64,000 nucleotides of DNA from Gracilibacillus dipsosauri (GCF_003176895.1 NZ_QGTD01000021.1:176919-240918); one strand, 5' to 3'; positions 17,642 through 28,804 are shown, numbered from the stretch's first letter. The notes: generated from the sequence alone by a model not told the origin. A program made the numbers and translations.

Positions 17642-18076
17642 TTACTCCTCCTCATTTTCAATATTTACTCTCTTTCTTTTCCTAGTATTGTCCATTTTCT
17701 TATGCAAATGGATACACATCAGTCCATTACGAAGATTTGCGCTTACACGGTCCTTTCTCACAGCGAAAGGGAGGTCTATTTTTCTTGAAAAATCTCCTTG
17801 TAATATTTCTTGATGATGCATCTTGCCACTTTGTTTGATGGGAGATAGCTGTCCTCGTATTTCCAAGACATACTCGTCTACATATACTTCTATTTGCTTA
17901 CTATTTTCCATACCGGGTAAACTAATATAACCAATCAATTCATTGTCTAGCTCGTATAAATTAATTGCTGGGATGGGAGGTTTGATAATATGCTCAAACT
18001 CATTCCAAAAGTTCCCACCGAAGAATTGATCCATATTATTTTTCCATTCGTGCATTTGCTGAAATGGATCCATCAT
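17642..18076 (-). CDS. Hsp20/alpha-crystallin small heat-shock protein
   Basis: 144 residues with the alpha-crystallin domain from about residue 37 to 128: an AINLYELDNELIGYISLPG start, LEIRGQL in the middle and FSRKIDLPFAV. A basic KKMDNTRKRKRVN tail follows. Such proteins hold unfolding proteins in an ATP-independent way; in Bacillus some are spore-coat associated (CotM, YdfT), which cannot be told apart here. ATG with an upstream GGAGGG is convincing. It is the only gene on the minus strand in this part and is divergent from yebE. Confidence 0.8.
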   Translation of the reverse strand: MMDPFQQMHEWKNNMDQFFGGNFWNEFEHIIKPPIPAINLYELDNELIGYISLPGMENSKQIEVYVDEYVLEIRGQLSPIKQSGKMHHQEILQGDFSRKIDLPFAVRKDRVSANLRNGLMCIHLHKKMDNTRKRKRVNIENEEE

Positions 18077-18189
18077 TTTCCCTCCATTTTGTACTATGAT
18101 AAGTAAGTTTTATATGATAAAATGATTCCGCCTAATTGTTATTATGTTATGTTAGAGAAATGATCCTGTTCCTTTAAGGAGGTATTTTT

Positions 18190-18789
18190 ATGCTAGAAAA
18201 TGCACTTATAATGGTTACGATTATTATGGCTATTAATATCGTGTATGTATCCTTATCGACATTACGTGTTATTCTTACATTAAAAGGAAGAAGATATATT
18301 GCGGGAACGATTGGTACATTTGAAATTGTCATTTATACCCTCGGACTTGGGTTAGTGTTAGATAATCTTGGAGAAATACAAAATCTAATTGCTTATGGGC
18401 TAGGCTATGGACTTGGTGTGATAATAGGGTCAATGATTGAAGAAAAACTGGCACTTGGTTATATTACCGTTAATGTTATTTCATCGAATCCAGACATTTC
18501 CTTTACGAAACAGCTCAGAGCAAAAGGCTATGGCGTCACCAGCTGGTATGCTTATGGAATGGATGGTGACCGTTTATCAATGCAAATACTATCACCAAGA
18601 AAATATGAGCTTCATCTTTATGAAACAATTAAATCTATTGATCCCAAAGCATTTATTATTGCTTACGAACCGAAGCAAATTCACGGAGGCTTCTGGGTGA
18701 AGCAAGTAAGAAAGGGGAAGATCAGAAAAAGTGTCGAAAAAGAAGAACAAAAACAATCAGAAGAAATACTTTCAAGTGAAGAAAAATGA
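18190..18789 (+). CDS. yebE: UPF0316 membrane protein (YebE type)
   Basis: 199 residues with three hydrophobic N-terminal segments (about 5-25, 35-60, 68-85; DUF5698) and a cytoplasmic DUF2179 domain that ends in a charged [10 protein letters not shown] tail. Function unknown; DUF2179 is a small ligand-binding-like domain. The order yebE-yebG-purE is the same as in B. subtilis. TTAAGGAGG precedes the ATG and its 3' end overlaps yebG by 59 bp. Confidence 0.85.
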   Translation: MLENALIMVTIIMAINIVYVSLSTLRVILTLKGRRYIAGTIGTFEIVIYTLGLGLVLDNLGEIQNLIAYGLGYGLGVIIGSMIEEKLALGYITVNVISSNPDISFTKQLRAKGYGVTSWYAYGMDGDRLSMQILSPRKYELHLYETIKSIDPKAFIIAYEPKQIHGGFWVKQVRKGKIRKSVEKEEQKQSEEILSSEEK

Positions 18790-18943
18790 AACCATTGCTA
18801 GCTGTTTAGAACGGATAAAGCAAGAGGGCTATCAACCGATTAGAAGAATAGAAAAGCCGATCTTTGAAGAGGTAGGTAGCAAAATCCAACCAATTGATCG
18901 AATCATACAATTTGAAGCCATTTTGTCAAAACACGAACGTTAA
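18731..18943 (+). CDS. yebG: NETI-motif protein (YebG type)
   Basis: 70 residues with the name-giving [13 protein letters not shown] block at about 17-29 and a lysine-rich N-terminus. It starts with GTG inside the end of yebE, with AAGGGGAAG about 9 nt upstream. Family PF14044 is of unknown function and is regularly found just upstream of purE in Bacillaceae. Its last codons (HER-stop) lie inside the first half of the PurR operator of the purine operon. Confidence 0.8.
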   Translation: MSKKKNKNNQKKYFQVKKNETIASCLERIKQEGYQPIRRIEKPIFEEVGSKIQPIDRIIQFEAILSKHER

Positions 18944-18967
18944 TTTAATTATGTTAATTAACGTTCG
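18934..18967 (+). promoter_or_regulatory. PurR operator (paired PurBoxes)
   Basis: CGAAC (18934-18938) and its inverted partner GTTCG (18963-18967) are separated by 24 nt. Each lies in an AT-rich arm (ACACGAACGTT and AACGTTCGATTTT), fitting the Bacillus PurBox AWWWCCGAACWWT. The spacing and the place just upstream of the -35 agree with the B. subtilis pur operon operator as I remember it. PurR represses here unless PRPP is high. Confidence 0.85.
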
Positions 18968-18975
18968 ATTTTTTA

Positions 18976-19005
18976 TTGACAAGAGGGAAATGGACTTGTT
19001 ATCAT
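18976..19005 (+). promoter_or_regulatory. SigA promoter of the purine operon
   Basis: A perfect TTGACA -35 (18976-18981) is followed after 18 bp by TATCAT (19000-19005). It lies directly after the PurR operator, so bound PurR would shut it. Confidence 0.8.
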
Positions 19006-19044
19006 ATGTGTAGAGTTAAAAAATCTTACAATTGAAAATGATGA

Positions 19045-19117
19045 CCTCATATAATTTGGGAATATGGCCCAAGAGTTTCTACCCATCACCGTAAAAGATG
19101 GACTATGAGGGAAGATG
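19045..19117 (+). ncRNA. Purine riboswitch, guanine class, with antiterminator strand
   Basis: The conserved core TATAAT, GGAATATGG, AGTTTCTACC, CACCGTAAAA and GACTATG is complete. P1 pairs CCTCAT (19045-19050) with ATGAGG (19105-19110); GACTATG marks the guanine class. The P1 3' strand plus the next bases, ATGAGGGAAGATG (19105-19117), can instead pair with CATCTTCTCTTAT (19247-19259) in the terminator. That gives a clear ligand-off switch: guanine holds P1 and allows termination. A hairpin GTAAAAAAGC/GCTTTTAC (19117-19145) lies between. Confidence 0.93.
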
Positions 19118-19238
19118 TAAAAAAGCGTTAGGAGTTTGCTTTTACGGGGTGATCGATAAGGAACGAAATGTTCGGAAAAATGAATGAGCATCTAACCTGT
19201 AAAAGAAACGAGATTAAATGGCAAAAAAGTTACACTTC

Positions 19239-19290
19239 AGCCTATTCATCTTCTCTTATTACAGGAGGAGACCGAATAGGCTTTTTATTT
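19239..19290 (+). terminator. Riboswitch-controlled terminator before purE
   Basis: AGCCTATTC (19239-19247) pairs with GAATAGGCT (19274-19282). Inside it, TCTTCTC (19249-19255) pairs with GAGGAGA (19265-19271) with one wobble. TTTTATTTT follows. The rest of the leader up to purE (19291-19443) shows nothing else. Confidence 0.88.
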
Positions 19291-19443
19291 TACGTTAGGA
19301 AAGTATTAAATTTCTACACAGTAGCTTTCGACGTAGTTGAAATTTTAAGGTGACAAGTATAAGCAAAACTAGGCATTCGCCAAAGGACGAGCGAATGCGA
19401 GATTTTTCTAATGTACTTAAATATAGAAGAAAGAGGGGAAAGT

Positions 19444-19935
19444 ATGGCACAAGTAGGAGTTATAATGGGGAGCATCTCCGACTGGGAAACGATGAAGCAT
19501 ACATGTGAGGTATTAGATGAATTAGGTATTTCCTATGAAAAAGAAGTGATTTCTGCACACCGTACCCCAGAGGATATGTTTCAATATGCAGAAAATGCAA
19601 GAGACAAGGGCTTAAAAATAATCATTGCTGGTGCTGGTGGGGCAGCACATTTGCCAGGTATGGTTGCTGCCAAAACGACATTGCCTGTCATTGGTGTTCC
19701 TGTCCAAACCAAAAGCTTAAACGGTCTTGATTCATTATTATCCATTGTACAAATGCCAGGTGGTGTTCCGGTTGCCACAGTTGCCATTGGTAAGGCTGGT
19801 GCTAAGAATGCAGGGATATTAGCTACACAAATGATTGGGGCATTTGATCAACAAGTGGCAGCTACATTAGCAAATTATCAAGTACAGATGCGCGAGAAGG
19901 TAGCAGAAATGAGGGAAGAACTTGCAGAACAATAG
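19444..19935 (+). CDS. purE: N5-carboxyaminoimidazole ribonucleotide mutase
   Basis: 163 residues. It shows the class I PurE signature: [13 protein letters not shown] near the N-terminus, SAHRTPE and [12 protein letters not shown]. It moves the carboxyl group of N5-CAIR to give CAIR. ATG at 19444 is chosen over an upstream in-frame ATG because AGAGGGGAAAGT precedes it and family members begin right there. First gene of the twelve-gene purine operon; it overlaps purK by 14 bp. Confidence 0.95.
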   Translation: MAQVGVIMGSISDWETMKHTCEVLDELGISYEKEVISAHRTPEDMFQYAENARDKGLKIIIAGAGGAAHLPGMVAAKTTLPVIGVPVQTKSLNGLDSLLSIVQMPGGVPVATVAIGKAGAKNAGILATQMIGAFDQQVAATLANYQVQMREKVAEMREELAEQ

Positions 19936-21052
19936 ATTATTATTTGGACGAACGATCGGTATTATCGGTGGAGGACAACTTGGCAGAATGATGACTACCG
20001 TCGCAAAGCATATGGGTTACCATGTGATTGTACTAGATCCAACTCCTAATTGCCCAACTGCACAAGTTTCAGGTGGACAAATTGTCGCAGCATATGACGA
20101 TATGAATGCCATAAAGGAGCTTGCTGAGAAATGTGACGTTGTTACCTATGAATTTGAAAATGTCGATTTAACAGCAGCAGAGTTTTTAGAAGCAAAGGGG
20201 ATTTTGCCACAGGGTGCCAATTCTCTAAAGGTGACTCAGGATCGTGAATTAGAGAAAAAGGCAATGGTAGACAGCAACCAGCCTGTTGCTGAATTTGCAA
20301 TCGTACAAACAGTACAACAATTAGAGAAGGCAGTCGAAAAGCTTGGCTATCCTTCTGTAGTAAAAACCTGTCGCGGAGGCTATGACGGAAAGGGACAAGT
20401 CAAATTAACCAATGAACGGGATATAAAGGAAGCATCGGAAATGCTGTCTGCAACAGATCGATTGATCGTAGAAAAATGGGTGCCATTTGATAAAGAAATC
20501 TCTATCGTTTTTACAAGGTCACAAGCAGGGGATATCAGTTATTTCCCAGTTGCAGAGAACATTCATCGCGATCATATATTACATGCAACGATCGCACCAG
20601 CTCGAGTAGCAGGTCATATTGCTGAAAAAGCTAAAAAGGCAGCAAAGGCCATTGCGGAAACAATCGGTGTTGTGGGAACTTTTGCTATCGAAATGTTCGT
20701 GGTAGGGGATGAGATATTGATTAATGAACTGGCCCCTCGGCCACACAACTCAGGACATTATACGATCGAGACATGTAATGTATCACAGTTTGAACAGCAT
20801 ATTCGAGCAATCTGTGGACTACCACTAATCCCGGTTTATGCACATGGTGGAGCAGTGATGTTTAATTTACTAGGTAAGGATATAGAACCTTTTTTCCGTA
20901 AAATGGACGAATTAACTCCAGCACACGTGCACATGTACGGTAAAGAAGAAAATAAACCATTAAGAAAAATGGGACATGCAACATTTATTGGGGACAATGC
21001 TTTAACCATATATAATGATTTAGTAGAAAAAAAGTTAATTGAATCGAATTAG
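19922..21052 (+). CDS. purK: N5-carboxyaminoimidazole ribonucleotide synthase
   Basis: 376 residues, an ATP-grasp enzyme that makes N5-CAIR from AIR, bicarbonate and [15 protein letters not shown] opens the N-terminal domain, [12 protein letters not shown] lies in the ATP-grasp loop and [15 protein letters not shown] near the metal site. It starts with TTG inside purE with GAGGGA just upstream, so translation is coupled. The pair PurE class I plus PurK is the usual bacterial route. Confidence 0.95.
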   Translation: MQNNRLLFGRTIGIIGGGQLGRMMTTVAKHMGYHVIVLDPTPNCPTAQVSGGQIVAAYDDMNAIKELAEKCDVVTYEFENVDLTAAEFLEAKGILPQGANSLKVTQDRELEKKAMVDSNQPVAEFAIVQTVQQLEKAVEKLGYPSVVKTCRGGYDGKGQVKLTNERDIKEASEMLSATDRLIVEKWVPFDKEISIVFTRSQAGDISYFPVAENIHRDHILHATIAPARVAGHIAEKAKKAAKAIAETIGVVGTFAIEMFVVGDEILINELAPRPHNSGHYTIETCNVSQFEQHIRAICGLPLIPVYAHGGAVMFNLLGKDIEPFFRKMDELTPAHVHMYGKEENKPLRKMGHATFIGDNALTIYNDLVEKKLIESN

Positions 21053-21063
21053 GAGGAAGTCAG

Positions 21064-22359
21064 ATGATTGAACGTTACACACGTGAGGAAATGGCTAAGA
21101 TTTGGACTGATGAAAATCGTTTTAAGGCATGGCTAGAGGTAGAAATATTAGCATGTGAGGCATGGAGTGAGCTCGGATTTATCCCAAAGGAGGACGTCCA
21201 AAAAATTAGAGAAAATGCATCATTTGATGTCGAACGAATTTTTGAAATTGAGCAGGATACGCGTCATGATGTCGTTGCCTTTACTCGTGCTGTATCGGAA
21301 ACATTAGGAGAAGAGCGTAAGTGGGTCCATTATGGACTAACTTCAACAGATGTTGTCGATACAGCCTTATCTTATATGCTAAAACAAGCGAATCAAATTA
21401 TTCGCCGGGATATTGTTCGCTTTATTGATATCTTAAAGGAAAAAGCAATCGAGCATAAACACACCGTCATGATGGGACGTACGCATGGTGTGCACGCAGA
21501 GCCGACAACCTTTGGTTTGAAAATGGCACTATGGTATGAAGAAATGAAGCGAAACCTCGAACGATTTGATGCTGCAGCAAAGGTTATGGAAACTGGAAAG
21601 CTTTCTGGAGCAGTGGGAACATATGCAAACATTGATCCATTTGTTGAAAAATATGTGTGTGAAAACTTAGGGCTTTCTCCTGCACCTGTATCAACACAAA
21701 CGTTACAGCGTGATCGACACGCACAATACATGTCCACAATCGCTTTGATTGCCACATCCATTGAAAAATTCGCTACAGAAATTCGTGGATTACAAAAAAC
21801 AGAAACACGTGAAGTGGAGGAGTTTTTTGCGAAGGGTCAAAAAGGTTCATCTGCTATGCCACATAAACGGAATCCGATCGGTTCGGAGAATATGACGGGA
21901 ATGGCCCGTGTCATTCGTGGTTATATGATGACAAGCTATGAAAATGTATCATTATGGCATGAACGTGATATTTCTCACTCATCTGCAGAGCGTGTCATCC
22001 TTCCAGATGCTACGATTGCACTCAATTATATGCTCAATCGATTTAGTAATATTGTGAAGAACCTAACCGTATTTCCAGAAAATATGAAGCGCAATATCGA
22101 CCGAACCTATGGCGTTATTTTCTCACAACGTGTGCTGCTTTCCTTGATTGATCAAGGAATGAGCCGTGAAGAGGCTTATGATATGGTTCAACCAAATGCC
22201 ATGAAAGCATGGGAAACAGCTACTCCTTTCCGTGAGTTGATTGAGAAGGAGGAACGAATTACGAGCACATTGACAAAGGAGCAATTAGACGATTGCTTCG
22301 ATTATACGTATCATTTGAAAAATGTTGATCAAATTTTCAAAAAAATCGGCTTAGCATAA
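21064..22359 (+). CDS. purB: Adenylosuccinate lyase
   Basis: 431 residues of the fumarase/aspartase superfamily with the signature [11 protein letters not shown] near residues 265-275 and the catalytic TSTDVVDT region. It cleaves SAICAR to AICAR and adenylosuccinate to AMP, so it acts in both the IMP pathway and AMP formation. TTAGGAGGAAG precedes the ATG, 11 bp after purK. Confidence 0.96.
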   Translation: MIERYTREEMAKIWTDENRFKAWLEVEILACEAWSELGFIPKEDVQKIRENASFDVERIFEIEQDTRHDVVAFTRAVSETLGEERKWVHYGLTSTDVVDTALSYMLKQANQIIRRDIVRFIDILKEKAIEHKHTVMMGRTHGVHAEPTTFGLKMALWYEEMKRNLERFDAAAKVMETGKLSGAVGTYANIDPFVEKYVCENLGLSPAPVSTQTLQRDRHAQYMSTIALIATSIEKFATEIRGLQKTETREVEEFFAKGQKGSSAMPHKRNPIGSENMTGMARVIRGYMMTSYENVSLWHERDISHSSAERVILPDATIALNYMLNRFSNIVKNLTVFPENMKRNIDRTYGVIFSQRVLLSLIDQGMSREEAYDMVQPNAMKAWETATPFRELIEKEERITSTLTKEQLDDCFDYTYHLKNVDQIFKKIGLA

Positions 22360-22372
22360 GGAGTGAGTAAGA

Positions 22373-23086
22373 ATGAAGGACAAGCTGTTATATGAAGGAA
22401 AAGCAAAGCAAGTTTTTACAGTAAAGGATAGCGATGAATTACTCGTCCTATCCTATAAAAATGATGCAACTGCCTTTAATGGAGAGAAAAAGGCAAACTT
22501 TGAAGGCAAAGGTCGCTACAATAATCTAATCTCTGCTAAAGTGTTCGAATATCTCCGGAAAAATGGCGTGAACAGCCATTTTAAAGAAGCATTAAATGAA
22601 ACAGAACAATTAGTAGAGAAAACAACAATTATTCCCCTAGAGGTAGTAGTGCGCAATGTAGCAGCGGGAAGTATTGTTCGCCGACTTGGAATAGAGGAGA
22701 AATCGACCTTTCATCCACCACTTGTTGAATTTTATTATAAAAAAGACGAGCTAGGCGATCCGTTTATTAGTGATAGCCACGCCTTACTTCTAACAGATGC
22801 TACAGAGGATGAGTTAGCTCAAATTAAACAAATGGTACTTCGTGTCAATGAAAAATTGCAAGCTTTTTTCAAAGAAATCCATCTACAGCTTGTTGACTTC
22901 AAATTAGAGTTTGGTCGCAATCAAACTGGTGAAATTATACTCTCGGATGAAGTAAGTCCTGACACGTGCCGTTTATGGGATGTAAGAACAGGAGAAAAAA
23001 TGGACAAGGATGTTTTCAGAGAGGACCTAGGTGATCTCATATCTGTCTATGATCAAATATTAACTAGACTGGAGGCAATACAATGA
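22373..23086 (+). CDS. purC: SAICAR synthase
   Basis: 237 residues. The N-terminal LLYEGKAKQVF and the signatures PLEVVVRNVAAGS and LSDEVSPDTCRLWD are those of PurC. It joins CAIR and aspartate with ATP. The stop overlaps the purS start by 4 bp (ATGA), so translation is coupled. Confidence 0.96.
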   Translation: MKDKLLYEGKAKQVFTVKDSDELLVLSYKNDATAFNGEKKANFEGKGRYNNLISAKVFEYLRKNGVNSHFKEALNETEQLVEKTTIIPLEVVVRNVAAGSIVRRLGIEEKSTFHPPLVEFYYKKDELGDPFISDSHALLLTDATEDELAQIKQMVLRVNEKLQAFFKEIHLQLVDFKLEFGRNQTGEIILSDEVSPDTCRLWDVRTGEKMDKDVFREDLGDLISVYDQILTRLEAIQ

Positions 23087-23334
23087 AATTAGTAAAGGTG
23101 CATATTACATTAAAAGAGGGTGTCTTAGATCCTCAAGGTAAAGCGGTACAAGGATCTTTAAATACATTAGGCTATGAAAATATCGAAGAGGTACGTGTGG
23201 GGAAATATTTAGAGCTAACCGTTGCTGATGACGCCAATATTGAACACCAAATTGAAGAAATGTGCAGCAAGCTATTAGCCAATCCAGTTATTGAGAATTA
23301 TAAATACACAGTGGAGGAGGGTGTTACACAGTGA
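23083..23334 (+). CDS. purS: FGAM synthase subunit PurS
   Basis: 83 residues, a small alpha/beta protein with the conserved [21 protein letters not shown]-terminus. It forms the FGAM synthetase complex with PurQ and PurL and is needed to channel ammonia. Start and stop overlap both neighbours by 4 bp. Confidence 0.95.
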   Translation: MKLVKVHITLKEGVLDPQGKAVQGSLNTLGYENIEEVRVGKYLELTVADDANIEHQIEEMCSKLLANPVIENYKYTVEEGVTQ

Positions 23335-24014
23335 AGTTTGCTGTTGTAGTGTTCCCGGGTTCCAACTGTGATCGAGATATGTACTATGCAGCCAAGGATG
23401 CACTTGGAGAAGAAGCCGAATTAGTTTGGTACCAAGAGGCCAAGCTTGATGGTTATGATGCCATTTTGATTCCTGGTGGCTTCTCTTATGGGGATTATTT
23501 ACGATGTGGCGCCATTGCTTCGACGTCAGATATTGTCACACAGTTAAAAACACAAGCAGAAATTGGTGTACCCATCCTAGGAGTGTGTAATGGATTCCAA
23601 ATTTTATTAGAATCAGGTTTATTACCAGGTGCCATGTTACGTAATAAGAATTTGAAATTCATGTGTCATTTTGAGAATTTAGTCGTAGAAAATAATCAGA
23701 CCATTTTCACAAGTGAGTATAAGCAAGGAGAAGTCATCTCTGTACCAATCGCTCACAATGAAGGAAACTATTATTGTGATGAAGCAACGCTTGCTAGATT
23801 AAAAGAAAATAATCAAATTGTGTTTACTTATCAAACTAATCCAAATGGTTCTGTAGCCGATATTGCAGGAATCACAAATGAGAAAGGGAATGTACTTGGC
23901 ATGATGCCACACCCGGAGCGTGCAGTGGAAGCATTATTAAACAGTGCTGATGGGTTGAAACTATTCCAATCAATGTTAGCGAACTGGAGGGAAAATTATG
24001 TTGCAGGCGCCTGA
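23331..24014 (+). CDS. purQ: FGAM synthase glutaminase subunit PurQ
   Basis: 227 residues, a class I glutamine amidotransferase. The nucleophile elbow is GVCNGFQ (Cys near residue 86) and the His/Glu pair lies in [10 protein letters not shown]. It begins with GTG that overlaps the purS stop (GTGA) and supplies ammonia to PurL. Confidence 0.95.
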   Translation: MKFAVVVFPGSNCDRDMYYAAKDALGEEAELVWYQEAKLDGYDAILIPGGFSYGDYLRCGAIASTSDIVTQLKTQAEIGVPILGVCNGFQILLESGLLPGAMLRNKNLKFMCHFENLVVENNQTIFTSEYKQGEVISVPIAHNEGNYYCDEATLARLKENNQIVFTYQTNPNGSVADIAGITNEKGNVLGMMPHPERAVEALLNSADGLKLFQSMLANWRENYVAGA

Positions 24015-26226
24015 AATCACCCCAGAATTGGTAGAAAAAGATAAAGTCTACTGTGAAATGGGTTTAACAGATAAAGAATACGACATGATTAAAGAAATTA
24101 TGGGTCGTCGCCCGAATTTTACGGAGATTGGAATTTTCTCTGTTATGTGGTCAGAGCATTGTAGCTATAAAACCTCAAAGCCTTTATTGAAGAAATTCCC
24201 TACAGAAGGTAAGCAGGTAGTTCAAGGACCTGGGGAAGGTGCAGGTGTTGTCGATATTGGAAATGGACAGGGTGTCGTGTTTAAGGTAGAAAGTCATAAT
24301 CACCCATCAGCAGTGGAGCCATATCAAGGAGCTGCAACTGGTGTAGGTGGTATAATTCGTGATGTCTTCTCAATGGGAGCCCGTCCGATTGCTTCTCTGA
24401 ATTCCTTACGTTTTGGTAATTTAAATACAGGTCGAGTGAAATATCTATTCGAAGAAGTGGTACATGGAATTGCTGGTTATGGAAATTGTGTTGGGGTTCC
24501 AACTGTCGGTGGAGAGGTACAATTTGATGACAGTTATGAAGGGAATCCTCTAGTAAATGCTATGTGTGTCGGATTAATTGATACAAAGGATATTCAAAAA
24601 GGAATTGCCGCAGGTCTTGGTAATACCATTATGTATGTTGGGTCTAAAACAGGCCGTGACGGTATTCATGGGGCTACCTTTGCTTCTGAGGATCTGTCAG
24701 AAGACTCTGAAAGCAAACGCTCCAACGTACAGGTCGGGGACCCATTCATGGAAAAATTATTAATTGAAGCATGTTTGGAAGTCATTCATTCAGATGCTTT
24801 AGTTGGTATTCAGGATATGGGGGCAGCAGGGTTAACATCGTCTGCTAGTGAAATGGCAAGTAAGGCTGGAATGGGAATGGAAATGAATCTAGACTTAATC
24901 CCACAGCGTGAAGAAAATATGACAGCATATGAAATGATGCTCTCTGAATCTCAAGAGCGTATGCTCTTATGTGTGAAAAAAGGACAAGAGCAGGAGATCG
25001 TCGATATTTTCAGAAAATACGGACTAGAAGCGGTAGCGGTTGGAACGGTAACAGATGATAAAAAATTCCGTCTATTGCACAAAGGTGAAGTGGTTGCAGA
25101 TATCCCTGTTGATAGTCTAGCAGAGGATGCACCGATTTTTTATAAAGAGTCTAAGGTACCCGCTTTTTATGAAGAAAATCAAAGCATGCCTTCATATAAA
25201 CCGGTCATAGACGATTATGCTGCAATGCTTCGAAAGCTATTGCAACAGCCAACCATTGCAAGTAAAGAATATGTTTATGACCAATATGATTCCATGGTAC
25301 AAGCAAATACGGTATTCTCTCCTGGGTCTGATGCTGCCGTTATTCGAGTACGTGGCTATGACAAAGCACTAGCGATGACCATTGACTGTAATTCTCGTTA
25401 TATTCATTTAGACCCAGAGGTTGGTGGACAAATTGCTGTGGCCGAGGCGGCACGAAATATCGTTTGTTCTGGTGCAAAGCCGTTAGCGATCACGGATGGT
25501 TTGAATTTCGGAAATCCAGATAAACCAGAAAACTTTTGGCAAATGGAAAAAAGTGTAGATGGAATGAGTACAGCTTGCTCAAAGCTCAATACACCAGTTA
25601 TTAGTGGAAATGTATCCTTATATAATGAATCAAACGGTCAAGCGATCTTTCCGACACCAATTGTTGGAATGGTAGGTTTACATGAATCACTTTCTCATAT
25701 TACTCCATCCCATTTCCAAAATGATGGTGATCTAATTTATGTGATAGGGGAAGCATCAGCAGAATTCGGTGGAAGTGAACTGCAGAATATACTCGAGGGG
25801 AAATACTTCGGCAAAGCACCTACCATTGATTTAGATATAGAGACACAACGTCAATCCCAATTACTAGAAGCCATTCGTGCAGGTTTAGTCGTGTCTGCAC
25901 ATGATTTAGCAGAAGGTGGACTCGCTGTAGCTGTTACGGAAAGTCTATTTACTAAAAAAGGGTTTGGTGCAACAATCATGGTTGAGGGCGATTTAACTGC
26001 AGGATTATTTAGTGAAACTCAATCTCGTTTCTTAGTATCTGTGAACAAAGAAAATCGTGAAGCTTTTGAGAAAGCAGTGGCAGATGCGAAATGGATTGGA
26101 GCGGTATCTCGTAATGGGAAATTAGTAATAACTAATAATGGAGAAGAGATAATGCAGGAAGATGTGGAAGAATTACAACAATTGTGGAAAGGAGCTATCC
26201 CGTGCTTGCTGAAATCAAAGGCTTAA
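23998..26226 (+). CDS. purL: FGAM synthase subunit PurL
   Basis: 742 residues, the small-type PurL that works with PurS and Pur[12 protein letters not shown] opens the catalytic domain, [20 protein letters not shown] is the ATP-site block, and duplicated AIR-synthase-like halves follow, the second containing [15 protein letters not shown] overlaps the end of purQ by 17 bp with CTGGAGGG ahead of it. Confidence 0.96.
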   Translation: MLQAPEITPELVEKDKVYCEMGLTDKEYDMIKEIMGRRPNFTEIGIFSVMWSEHCSYKTSKPLLKKFPTEGKQVVQGPGEGAGVVDIGNGQGVVFKVESHNHPSAVEPYQGAATGVGGIIRDVFSMGARPIASLNSLRFGNLNTGRVKYLFEEVVHGIAGYGNCVGVPTVGGEVQFDDSYEGNPLVNAMCVGLIDTKDIQKGIAAGLGNTIMYVGSKTGRDGIHGATFASEDLSEDSESKRSNVQVGDPFMEKLLIEACLEVIHSDALVGIQDMGAAGLTSSASEMASKAGMGMEMNLDLIPQREENMTAYEMMLSESQERMLLCVKKGQEQEIVDIFRKYGLEAVAVGTVTDDKKFRLLHKGEVVADIPVDSLAEDAPIFYKESKVPAFYEENQSMPSYKPVIDDYAAMLRKLLQQPTIASKEYVYDQYDSMVQANTVFSPGSDAAVIRVRGYDKALAMTIDCNSRYIHLDPEVGGQIAVAEAARNIVCSGAKPLAITDGLNFGNPDKPENFWQMEKSVDGMSTACSKLNTPVISGNVSLYNESNGQAIFPTPIVGMVGLHESLSHITPSHFQNDGDLIYVIGEASAEFGGSELQNILEGKYFGKAPTIDLDIETQRQSQLLEAIRAGLVVSAHDLAEGGLAVAVTESLFTKKGFGATIMVEGDLTAGLFSETQSRFLVSVNKENREAFEKAVADAKWIGAVSRNGKLVITNNGEEIMQEDVEELQQLWKGAIPCLLKSKA

Positions 26227-27614
26227 ATGAGGAATGTGGAGTATTTGCTGTCTGGGGACATGAAAAAGCAGCAGAAATGACGTATTACGGTCTTCATGCT
26301 CTACAGCATCGTGGACAAGAAGGGGCTGGAATTGTCACAACTGATGGGAAGAAGCTCCATGTTCACAAAGGCGTTGGGCTTGTGAATGACGTTTTTTCAG
26401 AGGACAAGTTTTCCTCATTAAAAGGACATGCTGCCATTGGCCATGTACGTTATGCAACACAAGGTGGTGGAGGCTTTGAAAATGTTCAGCCACTTGTGTT
26501 CCGTTCTCAAAAAAATAGTATGGCTTTGGCTCATAATGGCAATTTGGTAAATGCCCATGCTTTGAAGAGTCAGCTCGAAGCACAAGGAAGCATTCTACAG
26601 ACTACTTCTGATACGGAGGTTATTGCCCATTTAATTAAGCGGAGTGGAAATGTACCTTTAGAAGAAGCGATTGGTTCTGCGCTTAGTATGATAAAAGGAG
26701 CCTATGCTTTTTCGATTCTAACTGAGGAGCAAATGTTTATCGGTTTGGACCCACGAGGATTGCGTCCTTTATCCATTGGTCGTTTAGGTGATGCGTATGT
26801 CGTCGCATCAGAAACGTGCGCCTTTGATTTAATTGGTGCAACATATGAACGCGAAGTAAAGCCTGGTGAATTAATTGTTATCGATGCAGAAGGTTTTCGT
26901 TCGTCCCAATTCACCTCACCATTACAGCGAACATTATGTTCAATGGAATATGTCTATTTTTCAAGACCAGACAGTGACTTAAATGAATTAAATGTGCATG
27001 CAAGCAGAAAAACAATGGGAAAACAGCTTGCATTAGAAGCGCCGATAGAAGCAGATGTGGTGACAGGTGTACCTGATTCCAGTATTTCCGCAGCAATTGG
27101 TTTCTCTGAAGCAGCAAGTATTCCATATGAACTCGGCCTTATTAAGAACCGCTATGTTGGTCGTACCTTTATTCAACCATCTCAAGAGCTACGCGAACAA
27201 GGTGTGAAAATGAAGCTATCTGCCGTTCGTGGTATTGTTGAAGGTAAGCGTGTAGTGATGGTCGATGACTCGATTGTACGTGGAACAACCAGTCGTAGAA
27301 TTGTGCGGTTATTGAAGGAAGCTGGTGCGACAGAGGTCCATGTTCGAATTGCTTCACCGCCAATTCAAAATCCTTGTTATTATGGGATTGATACTTCGAC
27401 AAAAGGGGAATTAATCGCATCTCATAACTCTATCGAAGAAATCCGTGAAATCATCGGTGCAGATAGCCTTGCATTTTTATCAACAGAAGGATTAGAAGCA
27501 TCGATCGTTGCTGACCGTGATATAAAGGATCATGGTGTGTGCCAAGCATGTTTTACCGGAAATTATCCAACAGAGATATATCCTGACACGGTTATACCAG
27601 CTTATAAAGACTGA
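26202..27614 (+). CDS. purF: Amidophosphoribosyltransferase (Fe-S, PRPP amidotransferase)
   Basis: About 470 residues. GTG at 26202 is preferred over the TTG 18 bases upstream: it gives [11 protein letters not shown] followed by CGVF, the same 11-residue propeptide as in B. subtilis, with Cys12 becoming the N-terminal nucleophile after cleavage. AAAGGAG precedes it. The PRPP loop [16 protein letters not shown] is intact. Cysteines in LCSMEY, NPCYYG and [13 protein letters not shown] fit the [4Fe-4S] cluster. It commits PRPP to purine synthesis and overlaps purL by 25 bp. Confidence 0.96.
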   Translation: MLAEIKGLNEECGVFAVWGHEKAAEMTYYGLHALQHRGQEGAGIVTTDGKKLHVHKGVGLVNDVFSEDKFSSLKGHAAIGHVRYATQGGGGFENVQPLVFRSQKNSMALAHNGNLVNAHALKSQLEAQGSILQTTSDTEVIAHLIKRSGNVPLEEAIGSALSMIKGAYAFSILTEEQMFIGLDPRGLRPLSIGRLGDAYVVASETCAFDLIGATYEREVKPGELIVIDAEGFRSSQFTSPLQRTLCSMEYVYFSRPDSDLNELNVHASRKTMGKQLALEAPIEADVVTGVPDSSISAAIGFSEAASIPYELGLIKNRYVGRTFIQPSQELREQGVKMKLSAVRGIVEGKRVVMVDDSIVRGTTSRRIVRLLKEAGATEVHVRIASPPIQNPCYYGIDTSTKGELIASHNSIEEIREIIGADSLAFLSTEGLEASIVADRDIKDHGVCQACFTGNYPTEIYPDTVIPAYKD

Positions 27615-27730
27615 AGTGGCGGAAAACTGCTCATAAGTGGCGGGAATAAACAGAAAAGTGGCTGGAAACTACCCAAGAGTGGCGAAAAAAATTAAAAAAA
27701 CGGCGGGTAAATGTATAAAAGTGGCGGGTT
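27615..27730 (+). repeat. Six-unit 21-bp periodic repeat between purF and purM
   Basis: A GTGGCGG-type core recurs at 27616, 27637, 27658, 27679, 27700 and 27721, exactly every 21 bp. The cores read GTGGCGGA, GTGGCGGG, GTGGCTGG, GTGGCGAA, ACGGCGGG and GTGGCGGG, while the 13 bases between are loosely A-rich and little conserved. The array starts one base after the purF stop codon; reading on in that frame gives SGG-type heptads but meets stops. It carries no gene. Confidence 0.85.
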
Positions 27731-27775
27731 TCTTATAACTATTCATTTGCCCTCTAATATTAAAGGAGTATGACG

Positions 27776-28804
27776 ATGAGTGATGTTTATAAAGACGCTG
27801 GAGTCGATGTCCACGCTGGTTATAAGGCTGTCGATTTAATGAAAAAACATATCGCTAAAACCAATCGTCCTGAAGTAATTGGAGGAGTTGGTGCGTTTGC
27901 TGGATTATTTGATCTGAGTAATTTTTCATATGAGGAACCAGTTCTAGTTTCTGGAACGGACGGTGTTGGTACAAAGCTGAAACTAGCATTTGCCCTAGAT
28001 CAACATGATACAGTTGGAGTGGATCTTGTCGCGATGTGTGTGAACGATATTGTTGCACAAGGCGCAGACCCGTTATTTTTCCTTGATTACATTGCTTGTG
28101 GAAAAAATGAGCCAGAAAAAATAGAGCAAATCGTCAAAGGAATAGTCAATGGCTGTGTACAGAGCAATGCAGCACTTATTGGTGGAGAAACTGCTGAAAT
28201 GCCTGGAATGTATGATGAAGGGGAATATGATTTAGCAGGCTTTGTCGTTGGAATGGCGGACAAAAAAAGAATTATTACAGGTGAGGATATTCAAGCTGGA
28301 GATAAAATCATTGGTATTCCATCATCAGGCGTCCACTCTAACGGTTTTTCATTAGTTCGAAAAATAATAGATGAGAATGGCTTACATTTGAATGAAACAA
28401 TTGAAGAGCTAGGATCTACTCTTGGTGAAGCTTTATTAACTCCAACCAAAATTTATGTCAAAGCCATACAACAGCTTAAGTTAGACTTAACGATTAAAGG
28501 AATTAGCCATATAACAGGTGGCGGATTCTATGAAAATATTCCACGTGCACTTCCTAAGAATTTAGGTGTGAAGCTAGAAGAATGTAGCTGGGAAGTACCA
28601 GCCATTTTTTCTTATTTACAAAAACAAGCCGATTTATCATTAACCGAAATGTATGGTGTATTTAATATGGGAATTGGTATGGCGATCATCGTAGAGGATC
28701 ACGAAGCACATATGGCACTTCAGTTATTGGAAGACATCGGAGAAAAAGCTTATATTATCGGTGAGGTGACGAATGAATCTGGGGTGAGTTTTACAAATGA
28801 GTAA
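27776..28804 (+). CDS. purM: Phosphoribosylaminoimidazole synthetase (AIR synthetase)
   Basis: About 342 residues. The family blocks [21 protein letters not shown] and [16 protein letters not shown] are present. It closes FGAM to AIR with ATP. ATG at 27776 ([12 protein letters not shown]) is chosen over the ATG six bases upstream because of the spacing from TAAAGGAG and the family N-terminus. It overlaps purN by 8 bp. It is the only gene of the operon preceded by a long gap, which the 21-bp repeat fills. Confidence 0.95.
   Translation: MSDVYKDAGVDVHAGYKAVDLMKKHIAKTNRPEVIGGVGAFAGLFDLSNFSYEEPVLVSGTDGVGTKLKLAFALDQHDTVGVDLVAMCVNDIVAQGADPLFFLDYIACGKNEPEKIEQIVKGIVNGCVQSNAALIGGETAEMPGMYDEGEYDLAGFVVGMADKKRIITGEDIQAGDKIIGIPSSGVHSNGFSLVRKIIDENGLHLNETIEELGSTLGEALLTPTKIYVKAIQQLKLDLTIKGISHITGGGFYENIPRALPKNLGVKLEECSWEVPAIFSYLQKQADLSLTEMYGVFNMGIGMAIIVEDHEAHMALQLLEDIGEKAYIIGEVTNESGVSFTNE

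Noticed and set aside
18437..18700. 87-aa reading frame inside yebE
   Set aside because: It is in another frame of a well-supported gene and has no start signal.
19168..19353. 61-aa reading frame in the purE leader
   Set aside because: It lies across the riboswitch terminator and has no protein-like features.
26184..26201. Longer N-terminus of PurF from a TTG
   Set aside because: The GTG at 26202 gives the exact 11-residue propeptide before the catalytic cysteine.
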